From the NCBI RefSeq assembly GCF_003313505.1, contig NZ_QMHO01000011.1:62001-126000 (forward strand): 64,000 nt of DNA, in the 5' to 3' direction. The translations under genes and the position numbers were made by a program. The stretch comes from Pedobacter nanyangensis. Its GTDB lineage: Bacteria; Bacteroidota; Bacteroidia; Sphingobacteriales; Sphingobacteriaceae. This document shows, piece after piece, positions 25,459 to 33,802 of this stretch. The notes under the pieces were generated by a model that searched no databases, had not been told where the DNA came from, and saw nothing but the letters and a program-made list of their open reading frames with translations. Within the stretch, counting starts at the first letter, position 1. Every line of letters starts with the position of its first letter.

Positions 25459-26559
25459 CTATTGAAAAACTCTAACATAGTCTACAATGTACTTTTGAGG
25501 AAACACGGTATTCGCATTTGGAGCACCTGGCCAGTTTCCGCCAACGGCAAGGTTAATCAGCAAGAAGTAAGAACGTCTGAACTCATCTTTGTTTGCTCCT
25601 GTGGTATCAAAGGTGTAGAACTCTACATTGTCCACATACCATTTCAGAGAAGTGGCTGTCCATACCAAGGAGAACACATGGAATTTATCGTAAAAGTCTC
25701 CAGAGGTTAAAGTGGTTGAGCCTCCGATATACTTGTGTCCACCATCTTCATAATGCACGGTGCCGTGAACCGTATTGTCCTTTCCTGGGCCACCGCCTAC
25801 CATCTCCATGATGTCAATTTCTCCGGAGAAAGGCCATGGCGAGGTACGAATATTAGCTCCCAAAGCCCAAAATGCTGGCCATATTCCTTGTCCTTTAGGC
25901 AATTTCGCCCTAAAGTCGATGCGTCCATACATAAATTCCTTCTTGTCTTGCGTAGTTAATCTTGATGAGGTGTATTCCTTACCTCCGTAGGATTCTTTTT
26001 TTGCAGTAATGGTCAAATAGCCATTGTGCACCCTGGTGTTCTCTTTACGATAGTATTGCAACTCCCAGTTGCCCCATCCGTCAACACCATTACCTTCCTC
26101 GAAATTCCAAGATTTGGTATCTAAAGCATCGCCATTAAATTCATCCCGCCACACGAGGGTCATTCCAGGGTAGCTTTCAGGAGAGATGTAGCCCGTGTTA
26201 TCAATTACCTCATCTATATCCACGGTAACTTTTTGGGTAAGCTCAATCGATTTGTCGCTTGATGAATAGGCGGTTACCTTCACGGTGTAAGTTCCTCCTT
26301 GGGTATAAATGGTAAAAGCCTTTCCGTCATTAGACCTGATACTCTCATTGCTACCCTGGCCAAAGCTAAAGTAGTAACGATCTGCGTTAGTAGCCGTTGC
26401 CACAAAATCAACTCTGCCCGAGCCATCAGTACTCACGTTAGCTACTAACTTAAGGTTACTTGGCTCCACTGCCTTGGCTTCTTTTTTGCAGCTCAGGCTT
26501 ATGGTGAGCATCAATCCAATGAGCAACCAATTTCTAAACAAATTTGTATCTACTTTCAT
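25459..26559 (-). CDS. GH16 beta-glucanase (laminarinase-like) lipoprotein with PKD domain
   Basis: A 366-residue lipoprotein (lipobox LTISLSC, mature N-terminus CKKE). Residues 35-120 form a PKD-like domain (DGSGRVDFVATATNADRYYF) and 130-366 a GH16 domain. The catalytic motif is GEIDIMEMVGG with nucleophile Glu247 and acid/base Glu252; flanking LPKGQGIWPAFWALG and HGTVHYEDGG are typical of GH16 laminarinases and mixed-link glucanases. It should cleave beta-1,3 links at the cell surface. It is the last gene of the SusC/SusD operon. Confidence 0.93.
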   Translation of the reverse strand: MKVDTNLFRNWLLIGLMLTISLSCKKEAKAVEPSNLKLVANVSTDGSGRVDFVATATNADRYYFSFGQGSNESIRSNDGKAFTIYTQGGTYTVKVTAYSSSDKSIELTQKVTVDIDEVIDNTGYISPESYPGMTLVWRDEFNGDALDTKSWNFEEGNGVDGWGNWELQYYRKENTRVHNGYLTITAKKESYGGKEYTSSRLTTQDKKEFMYGRIDFRAKLPKGQGIWPAFWALGANIRTSPWPFSGEIDIMEMVGGGPGKDNTVHGTVHYEDGGHKYIGGSTTLTSGDFYDKFHVFSLVWTATSLKWYVDNVEFYTFDTTGANKDEFRRSYFLLINLAVGGNWPGAPNANTVFPQKYIVDYVRVFQ

Positions 26560-26593
26560 CTTTTCAGCTTCTTTATATGAACAATTTAGGCAA

Positions 26594-27898
26594 TTACTTT
26601 TTTACGAAAAACGGAATATTTGCGGTAGCTACTTTATTTTTTCCATCTTCTACGTACACGAATAAACGATACGCTCCGTCTGCTTTGGGTGCAGTAATAC
26701 TAATTTTCCCGTTCCCTTTATTGGTGTGTGCCATAGGTATGGCCGCTGGCTTATCTTCGTGGTCTCCGCCCTCTCCTACTTTGGTGGCTTCGGGCAGTAG
26801 CTCCCAACGATAGCTCAGTTGGTCATGGTCTGGATCGATGGCAATCACCTGCGCTTCGTAACTTAATCCGGGTTTTAAGTACACACTTTGGTTAGCTTTT
26901 TGGTTGTTCAACAGGAAGCCATACAAATGTGGTGCTTTGTTTTTGGGAAAAGTTCCTTTCCAAAGGTAGTGCATCATATCCACTACTTCGCTTTCTTCGC
27001 CTTTGGCCGTAAAAAGGCCATACCAGGTTGGGGTTCTTTCTTGTTTTTGGCCCCATAAAAACACATAGGAGCCCAAGCAATTTGCCTTATCTCTTTCGAT
27101 ACCATACTGGTAACGGTTTTGATAAACCGCAGCTTTTTCGGTACTGGTTTCTTCTACTGGTGCATTCCAGTCTGTTTGTAGGCCTTCCCAGTGGCCCGTA
27201 GGTCCCCATTCGGTCACCATATAAGGGCCGTTCCATCCGGCCGCTTTAATTTTGGCAGGCAGTTCGGCCAAGCCACCGTAAGTATTTATGGCCAAAAGCT
27301 CAATGGCGGGCGCACTAGCTTTAATGTGCTCTATTTCCTTTTTGTTAACACCTGCCAACACGGTAGTGACCAAATGATTGGGATCAACTTCTTTGATCAT
27401 TTTGGCGATATCGTTAACGGCTTCCCATACTTTTGGGTTCTTATAGGACAGGTTAAGCTCATTTCCAATGCCCCAGGTTAATAACGCAGGATGGTCTTTA
27501 TATTTCAAAACCTCTGCTTTTACCCGCTCAAACTGCTTTTTTACGGCAATAGGGTCATCGTAGTTAAAGCCATGCCGCTCTGGGGTAACGGGCAAGCCCA
27601 TCATCACGGTCAAGCCATTTTTTTGGGCCGAATCCAAGATGCTCTGGGCTCCATTAGTGCTCCAGGTACGAACAGAATTTCCGCCGTAAGCGGCTACTTT
27701 GTAATAATAGGAAGTACCGCCTGCTCCCTTGATAAAATATGGTTTGCCGTCTCTGAGCAACTCAAAACCTTTTTCCGTTTTTTTCACTTCAACTTTTAAA
27801 GGTTGAAGTGGTTTGCTGTGCGGTAATTTTTCGGCAGCAAAGAGGTTACTACAGATGGTTGCACACATCAAAATAGTGCTATAAAGTATTTTCTGCAT
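26594..27898 (-). CDS. clan GH-A glycoside hydrolase with Ig-like C-terminal domain
   Basis: A 434-residue secreted enzyme (signal peptide MQKILYSTILMCATICSNLFA; no lipobox Cys). The TIM-barrel part contains WGIGNELNL with acid/base Glu147 and YMVTEWGPTGHW with nucleophile Glu230, the two strands of clan GH-A. The start at 27898 is chosen; an in-frame ATG at 27937 would run through a stem-loop. Residues from about 335 form an Ig-like domain. The family may be GH2-TIM-like or GH158-like. In a locus with GH16 an endo- or exo-beta-1,3-glucanase role is likely (inference). Confidence 0.86.
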   Translation of the reverse strand: MQKILYSTILMCATICSNLFAAEKLPHSKPLQPLKVEVKKTEKGFELLRDGKPYFIKGAGGTSYYYKVAAYGGNSVRTWSTNGAQSILDSAQKNGLTVMMGLPVTPERHGFNYDDPIAVKKQFERVKAEVLKYKDHPALLTWGIGNELNLSYKNPKVWEAVNDIAKMIKEVDPNHLVTTVLAGVNKKEIEHIKASAPAIELLAINTYGGLAELPAKIKAAGWNGPYMVTEWGPTGHWEGLQTDWNAPVEETSTEKAAVYQNRYQYGIERDKANCLGSYVFLWGQKQERTPTWYGLFTAKGEESEVVDMMHYLWKGTFPKNKAPHLYGFLLNNQKANQSVYLKPGLSYEAQVIAIDPDHDQLSYRWELLPEATKVGEGGDHEDKPAAIPMAHTNKGNGKISITAPKADGAYRLFVYVEDGKNKVATANIPFFVKK

Positions 27899-27926
27899 AT
27901 CATCAGGATTAAACCTGTACATTAAA

Positions 27927-27950
27927 ATTTCCCCCATTGCTGGGGGAAAT
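27927..27950 (-). promoter_or_regulatory. intra-operon stem-loop between susD and the GH-A gene
   Basis: A perfect 10-bp stem, ATTTCCCCCA/TGGGGGAAAT, with loop TTGC, lies in the 75-bp gap between the susD stop and the GH-A start. The minus-strand tail is AAATTTTAA, a weak terminator tail. It may set a lower level of the enzymes or protect the susCD mRNA 3' end. Confidence 0.6.
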
Positions 27951-27973
27951 AGAATGCCATTTCTTTTAAATTT

Positions 27974-29659
27974 TTACGGATTGGGGGTTAGTTTTCTGTT
28001 TCTTTCCATCTCGATCTGAGGGATTGGAAATAAATTATAGCTTTCTTTATATACCCTGTTTTCTAGCACGGCCTTGGTATAAGTAATGGAACCATTGGTG
28101 TTTTTGATCACGTTCATGCGGTAAACCGGGCCGTTAAAATAGGTCATTCCGGTTTTCCAACGACGCACATCGTAAACACGCTGCTCTTCAAAACAAAGTT
28201 CTACCCTACGCTCATTACGGATTTTTTCCCGTAAAGTTGCTTGCGAAAAATTTCTAGTCAATGCCGGCAAGCCACCTCTTGAGCGTACTTTATCCAAGGC
28301 ATCGTACACGCTACCATCTGGCCCGCTAAATTCGTTTTTGGCTTCTGCGTAGTTTAACAATACTTCGGCATAGCGCATGTAAATCCAATCGTTATCTCCG
28401 CCTTGATACACTGCATCAGCAGTCATGTTTTTTTCGTCGATGAACTTGCGCAAACCATAACCGGTTTTAGTTCTATCGCCGTTGGTACGGCTATTGGCAT
28501 TACCGTCAGGGAACACCGCAAGGTCGGCACTTTGGAAAGTTTCTACCGTAATGCCCTTAAATTGTGAACCATTCATTAGCATGGCCTTATCTAAACGGGT
28601 ATCGCGATTTGCATAAGGGTTTTGTGGGTCATATCCGGAACCTGGTTCATCGGGGCGTAGGCCAGTAGTTCTCATTTCAAAACAATCTACCAAGTTTTGT
28701 GTGGCGTGGAAAGCGCCCCAACCGCCCCAGCCTGTTGGCGTGAAGCTCATGTGCAACATCCATGCGCTTTGGTGCGTACGGTTTGGACGTCCGAATTTTT
28801 TTGCAAAAATTACCTCCTTGTTGCCCGCTTTGGTCATGAATAACTGATAATAATCAGGATAAAGATCATAAGTTGCAGGGGCTAAAGCCATCACTTGTTG
28901 TGCGGCCTTTGCGGCGTCGTCCCATCTAGAAGCGATATTGTTTGGGTTATTTAATGGGCTGGCATGGTAAAGCAATACTCTCGCTTTTAAAGCTAGCGCT
29001 GCGCCTTTTGTAGCTCTGCCCAACTCCGCATCTGGATAACTTGGCAATAATACCGCTGCAGCTTCGTCACATTCCTTCACAATAAATGCCACACATTCGT
29101 CATAGCTGTTTCTAGGCACTTCCAAATCATCGTTCACATTCTGTTCGGTAGTAATCAACGGTACCCCGCCAAACGATTTCACCAAATCTGCGTAAGCAAA
29201 GGCCCTTAAAAATCTAGTTTCGGCCTTTAAACGATTTTTCAAAGCGGTGTTGGTGGTAGGCACACCGTCAACCCGTGCAATGAGGGTATTTGCCTTTCTA
29301 ATTAAACTGTAGTTAACCGCCCATAGTTGTGTGCCTTCAGAAAAGTGGGAGTTTAAATCTCCAGCCTGTACTCGGTTCATTGGCAAATCATTGTGGCCTT
29401 CAATATCGTCTGTCATCATATCCAAGTTAGAGAAACCACGTGCCCAATCTTGGTCGTACCCAAAGTCTCTACGTTCAAAACCGCTTAGCAAGGAGCCGTA
29501 GATATCGTTAACAAACTGATTGGTTAGGGTGATATCTTGAAAAACGGCCGCATCAGATACGAAATCAATTGGTTTAATATCCAATAGATTTTTTTTACAG
29601 GAGAAAGTTGTAAACGTAACTACCATTACGCCGACCAACCATTTATATCTTTTGTTCAT
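27974..29659 (-). CDS. SusD/RagB family glycan-binding lipoprotein
   Basis: A 561-residue outer-membrane lipoprotein (MNKRYKWLVGVMVVTFTTFSC, mature CKKNLLDIKP) that caps the SusC porin and binds glycan at the surface. SusD features include AETRFLRAFAYADLVKSFGGVPL, KGAALALKARVLLYHASPLN and the C-terminal WIYMRYAEVLLNYAEAKNE with ERRVELCFEEQRVYDVRRWK. The ATG at 29659 gives the lipoprotein signal; an earlier ATG at 29683 would add eight residues. It follows susC by 39 nt. Confidence 0.96.
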   Translation of the reverse strand: MNKRYKWLVGVMVVTFTTFSCKKNLLDIKPIDFVSDAAVFQDITLTNQFVNDIYGSLLSGFERRDFGYDQDWARGFSNLDMMTDDIEGHNDLPMNRVQAGDLNSHFSEGTQLWAVNYSLIRKANTLIARVDGVPTTNTALKNRLKAETRFLRAFAYADLVKSFGGVPLITTEQNVNDDLEVPRNSYDECVAFIVKECDEAAAVLLPSYPDAELGRATKGAALALKARVLLYHASPLNNPNNIASRWDDAAKAAQQVMALAPATYDLYPDYYQLFMTKAGNKEVIFAKKFGRPNRTHQSAWMLHMSFTPTGWGGWGAFHATQNLVDCFEMRTTGLRPDEPGSGYDPQNPYANRDTRLDKAMLMNGSQFKGITVETFQSADLAVFPDGNANSRTNGDRTKTGYGLRKFIDEKNMTADAVYQGGDNDWIYMRYAEVLLNYAEAKNEFSGPDGSVYDALDKVRSRGGLPALTRNFSQATLREKIRNERRVELCFEEQRVYDVRRWKTGMTYFNGPVYRMNVIKNTNGSITYTKAVLENRVYKESYNLFPIPQIEMERNRKLTPNP

Positions 29660-29698
29660 TTCTTTTCTTTTAATATTAATCATATCTACGATTGGTAA

Positions 29699-32600
29699 TT
29701 AGAACTGGATGTTAACCCCAAAAGTGTAAGTCTTTTGTTGCGGGTAGTATCTACCAATACCGTTGGTGTTCTCAGGATCGAGATTGATCAAATCGGTGAT
29801 GGTAAACAAGTTCTGGCCCTGGGCATAAATTCTTAGGCCGCTGGCTCCAATTCTCGACAACAATTTGTTTTTAAGGGTGTAGGCAAGCTCCACATTTTTT
29901 AACCTTATGTAACTGGAGTTTTGCACCCAGAAACTACTGTTTAAATAGTTATTACCGTTGGTATTTAAGGTTAAGCGAGGTAGAGGCGCATCTGGGCGGG
30001 CAGGTGTCCATCTGTCCAGCCATTCCGCATTTACACGTCCGCCGTTATGGAAAGCCCACGCCGCATTTTGGGTGAACAACTGTTGAGATTGTGCTGCTCC
30101 CTGCAGCAAGAAGTTCAATTCAAAGCCCTTGAAATTAACCCCGCCATTAATACCGTAAAGTATTTGTGGTAACGAGCCATTGCCTAAATAGGTGATGTCA
30201 TCATCATTGATGATACCATCGCCGTTAATATCTTGATATTTGATATCGCCAGGCCCGGTTGAGCTTAAATATGCGCTGTGTTTTGGCGAGGCCGCATAAT
30301 CTGCCGCATCTTTAAAAATCCCGATGGCTTTGTAGCCGTAAATGCCGCCATTTGGCCTGCCAGTGATGCGTCTGTGTTCAGGAATGTTAGAGGCTTCTGC
30401 CGCTTCTACAATCTTGTTTTTTGCGTAAGTAAAGTTACCACCAATAAAGTACGACAAATCATTGGTTAACTGTTTAGTGTGGTTAAGCACTAACTCAAAA
30501 CCTTTATTATCAACGATACCGAAGTTTTCAGCAGGCAAAGCAGCTCCAAAACTTAACGGAACAGATAGTGACCTTGTTGCTAAAATGTCTTTTCTTCTTT
30601 CTTTAAATACAGTGAAATCAATACTTAACTGGCTTTTGAAGAATTTAGCTTCGATACCAGCATCCATTTTTACGGAGGTTTCCCAAGTTAAATTTTCGTT
30701 GGCGATAGCGCCCGGCGTTAAACCTGTTACGAAGTTACCGCCAAATGGATACACATTAGGCACCAGGTTGTAACGGTTGTAGTAACCAAAACGGCTAGGG
30801 ATACGATCACTGCCCAAAGTACCGTAAGAAGCTTTCAGTTTTAAGAAATCGATGAACTTCACATTTTGCATGAAGTTTTCCCTGGTGATTAACCAACCTG
30901 CAGAGAAGGCAGGGAAATAACCTGTTCTTTCCTTCGGAGCAAAGTTTTCCGATTCATCTCGTCTTAAACTTGCTTGGAAAAGATATTTGCCATCGTAGTC
31001 GTAGTTCACACGCACTGCAGCACTTCTTAATGCAGTTTTATCTTCACCATCGCTCAAAACTTCATTTAAGGCTGGGCCGAAATTTAAAATCTGCAAAGCA
31101 GAACTTTCGTAAGAGTTTCTAGCGCCGTAAATTCCCGTGCCTTGATTTTGTTTTTGCAATACCAAAGCCAAAGCAGAGATCCCGTGTTTGCCAAATCTTC
31201 TGTCATAGTTGATATGGCCTTGCAACTCGGTACTTTGTCCTTCGCCATATGATTTAGAAAGTGATGATTTTGATTGGGAGTTAACGGTGTAGGTTCCATC
31301 GTTGTTTCTCACATAAAGCGGCACCCATTGGTTCCAGGTTTTATTTTGATTGAAGTTCCTGTCGAAAGCTAAAACACCTTTGATCGAAAGACCTTCTACC
31401 CCCGGTATTTGCTGTACTACTTGAAAATTACTCATGAAATAACTCGCAGAATTTCTGTTGTAGCCACTTTCTTCACTAATTAAGGCCAGCGGATTTGGAT
31501 ATACCCCTGGAGCCGCCAACAAGCCATTGGAAAATCTGGCAGGCTGCACTGGCGGATTACGCATGGTGTGCTCAAAAATGTTATCGATGCTTGCTGGGGG
31601 AGATTGTTTATTTTCCATTCTTCCAGATAAATCGATAGAGATTTTTGTGGTTGAAGTTGCCTGGATATCGACATTACTTCTCACGTTATATCTCTTATAG
31701 TTTAAAGAACTGTATAAACCATCTTCGTTCAAGTAACCGAAAGAGGTGAAATATTTGATTTTTTCGCTACCACCTGCTAGTGATAGGTTGTGCTGCATTC
31801 TTGGTGCAGTTCCGCCAAGTACTAAATCCATCCAATCGGTATTAGGATTGGCATCTGGGTCAGTTCCGTTTTTAAAGGCCTCCAAACGCTCCAAAGAAAA
31901 CTCTGGCGTTGCATTTGGGTTGTCATTCAATTTCGCTTCGTTATACAATACGGCGTACTCGTAAGAACCTAGTGCATCTGGCAATCTGGTTACCTTGGAG
32001 AACCCATAGTTAAACGAGTAGTTCGCCGACAATTGTCCTGCTTTACCCCTTTTAGTAGTAACCAAAACCACACCATTAGCACCCTTTACCCCAAAAATTG
32101 CCGCAGAAGATGCGTCTTTTAAAATACTTACGCTTTCAATTTCATTGGGATCCATTTGGCCAAAATCACGGCCAGAGCGCACTACACCATCAATAACGAA
32201 CAACGGCTCCATACTACCACCACCAAAAGTAGAGTTACCTCTGATGTAGATTTGGGTACCATCGGCTCCTGGCTCACCCGAAGGTTGTTTGGTAATTACC
32301 CCAGGGGTACGACCCGCAAGGGCATTGCTCAAATCACCAACGGGAGTTTGTACGAGCTGCTTATTATTTACGGTAGATACCGAGCCTGTTACGTTGCTTC
32401 TTTTTTGAGTACCAAAACCTACAATCACCACGTCGTTAAGAGAGTTGGCACTTTCATCTAACACCACATTGATGGTTTCCGACTTGGTGATCAAGAACTC
32501 TTGAGTGGTCATTCCGATAAAGGAAAATACCAAGGTAGTACCAGCTTTAGGGACAGTAATGGAATACTTGCCGTCTGTCCCGGTAGAAACTCCGTTGGTG

Positions 32601-32746
32601 GTGCCTTTAATGATTACCGAAACCCCCGGAACTTCTTTGCCCAACCTGTCTTTCACCACACCAGAAACAGTAAGGTTCTGTGCGAATGCGCTCTGCAGTG
32701 CGAACGAACAAATTAGCAATACGATTAATAGTCGAATTTTTTTCAT
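29699..32746 (-). CDS. SusC/RagA family TonB-dependent outer-membrane transporter
   Basis: A 1015-residue TonB-dependent porin for oligosaccharide import. A signal peptide (residues 1-22, ending QSAFA) is followed by a carboxypeptidase-regulatory-like domain (VSGVVKDRLGKEVPGVSVII), the plug (VVIVGFGTQKRSNVTGSVST, DPNEIESVSILKDASSAAIFG) and a long beta-barrel that ends NPENTNGIGRYYPQQKTYTFG-like, terminal residue Phe. There is no STN domain, so it should not signal to an anti-sigma factor. It is followed by susD, its usual partner, and preceded by the surface lipoprotein gene. Confidence 0.97.
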   Translation of the reverse strand: MKKIRLLIVLLICSFALQSAFAQNLTVSGVVKDRLGKEVPGVSVIIKGTTNGVSTGTDGKYSITVPKAGTTLVFSFIGMTTQEFLITKSETINVVLDESANSLNDVVIVGFGTQKRSNVTGSVSTVNNKQLVQTPVGDLSNALAGRTPGVITKQPSGEPGADGTQIYIRGNSTFGGGSMEPLFVIDGVVRSGRDFGQMDPNEIESVSILKDASSAAIFGVKGANGVVLVTTKRGKAGQLSANYSFNYGFSKVTRLPDALGSYEYAVLYNEAKLNDNPNATPEFSLERLEAFKNGTDPDANPNTDWMDLVLGGTAPRMQHNLSLAGGSEKIKYFTSFGYLNEDGLYSSLNYKRYNVRSNVDIQATSTTKISIDLSGRMENKQSPPASIDNIFEHTMRNPPVQPARFSNGLLAAPGVYPNPLALISEESGYNRNSASYFMSNFQVVQQIPGVEGLSIKGVLAFDRNFNQNKTWNQWVPLYVRNNDGTYTVNSQSKSSLSKSYGEGQSTELQGHINYDRRFGKHGISALALVLQKQNQGTGIYGARNSYESSALQILNFGPALNEVLSDGEDKTALRSAAVRVNYDYDGKYLFQASLRRDESENFAPKERTGYFPAFSAGWLITRENFMQNVKFIDFLKLKASYGTLGSDRIPSRFGYYNRYNLVPNVYPFGGNFVTGLTPGAIANENLTWETSVKMDAGIEAKFFKSQLSIDFTVFKERRKDILATRSLSVPLSFGAALPAENFGIVDNKGFELVLNHTKQLTNDLSYFIGGNFTYAKNKIVEAAEASNIPEHRRITGRPNGGIYGYKAIGIFKDAADYAASPKHSAYLSSTGPGDIKYQDINGDGIINDDDITYLGNGSLPQILYGINGGVNFKGFELNFLLQGAAQSQQLFTQNAAWAFHNGGRVNAEWLDRWTPARPDAPLPRLTLNTNGNNYLNSSFWVQNSSYIRLKNVELAYTLKNKLLSRIGASGLRIYAQGQNLFTITDLINLDPENTNGIGRYYPQQKTYTFGVNIQF

Positions 32747-32789
32747 ATTTATATTTGGTCTTTTAATTTCACAATACCATTATGGTGCA

Positions 32790-33623
32790 CTATTTTTTTA
32801 CAAAACGCATTTGGTGCACTGTTTCATTTGATTTTCCAGAACGCAATACCATTTCGTTAGCAGAAATAGAGATGATTCGGTAGTTGTTTGATGAAACATC
32901 GGTTACGCCAATAAACCTATCTGGAACATTGCCTGGGATGGTAATGGTAGCAATACCTGCGCCCTGAACCGTGGTGCTAAACGTAAAAGCAGAATCATAA
33001 GACCTGTCTGTTGCGCAAGTGTAGTTTGGTGCGATGTTCCCCGCATTAAAGGTTTGTCCATTGGCCTTGTAGCTCAGCTTAAAGGCGTTGTTAGCAAAGC
33101 TGAAAGTATAATCATCATCTACTTGGCAATTGGCCAAAGCTCCACCACCAAAGTATTCAGCGGGGTTGTTTTCTGTTCCTACCGTAATTGGTGCCGCTGA
33201 TACCGGGTCTAATTTCCAGGCATGCGCCGTTAGCTGCTGAAAAATGGGATTGTTCAACGTTGGGGTAAAATCATCCTGGTCCACTACAATTGCCTGGGTA
33301 GCGATGTCATAGCCTCCTTGGCCATAAGCATAAAGTTTTACATTATAAGTGCCCTTGGAAATGAAATAGGCTTCGGTAGAAGCGCCCGCAGATTTAGGTC
33401 CTTCATTCAATCCAAAATCCCATTGGTAACGGAAAGCATTTTCGGAAGTGCTTTCTAATAGATAGGTGTTTACTTTGCCCTGTACTTTGGTGACTTTGAA
33501 AGCAGCCTTAGCAGGAGTTCCTAATTTACTGGCATAGTCTTCATCTTTACAACTGAAATTTAAAAGAGTAAGACAAGCCAACAACAAAAGACAATGATGC
33601 CTTACAAATGACTTGTAGTTCAT
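32790..33623 (-). CDS. PKD-containing surface lipoprotein (probable glycan-binding protein)
   Basis: A 277-residue lipoprotein: the leader MNYKSFVRHHCLLLLACLTL ends in the lipobox NFSC, with mature start CKDED, a Lys-acid-acid pattern like the lipoprotein export signal that sends Bacteroidota lipoproteins to the cell surface. Residues 30-115 resemble a PKD domain (QWDFGLNEGPK, KGTYNVKLYAYGQGGYD). The rest is a beta-rich region with DRFIGVTDVSSNNYRIISIS. It is the first gene of the operon, 43 nt before susC, whereas such proteins usually follow susD. Binding of the locus glycan is inference. Confidence 0.83.
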   Translation of the reverse strand: MNYKSFVRHHCLLLLACLTLLNFSCKDEDYASKLGTPAKAAFKVTKVQGKVNTYLLESTSENAFRYQWDFGLNEGPKSAGASTEAYFISKGTYNVKLYAYGQGGYDIATQAIVVDQDDFTPTLNNPIFQQLTAHAWKLDPVSAAPITVGTENNPAEYFGGGALANCQVDDDYTFSFANNAFKLSYKANGQTFNAGNIAPNYTCATDRSYDSAFTFSTTVQGAGIATITIPGNVPDRFIGVTDVSSNNYRIISISANEMVLRSGKSNETVHQMRFVKK

Positions 33624-33659
33624 ACGATTTTTATTATTTGGTTATCGGGTTAATTGACA

Positions 33660-33692
33660 CAAATGTATTACCGATGACCACTAAGCTCCAAA
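33660..33692 (-). promoter_or_regulatory. candidate promoter of the SusC/SusD operon
   Basis: On the minus strand TTTG (33689-33692), a 21-nt spacer and TACATTTG (33660-33667) fit the Bacteroidota -33/-7 consensus. It is 37 bp upstream of the first lipoprotein gene. Confidence 0.55.
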
Positions 33693-33802
33693 TTTCCAGC
33701 CCCATCAAAACTACATCAAAACCGCTTAAAAAGCATCAATAAAAAGGTTTTCACCTACAACATTTGAAGAAACACAGATTTTATCTATTTTTAAGTTTGT
33801 TA

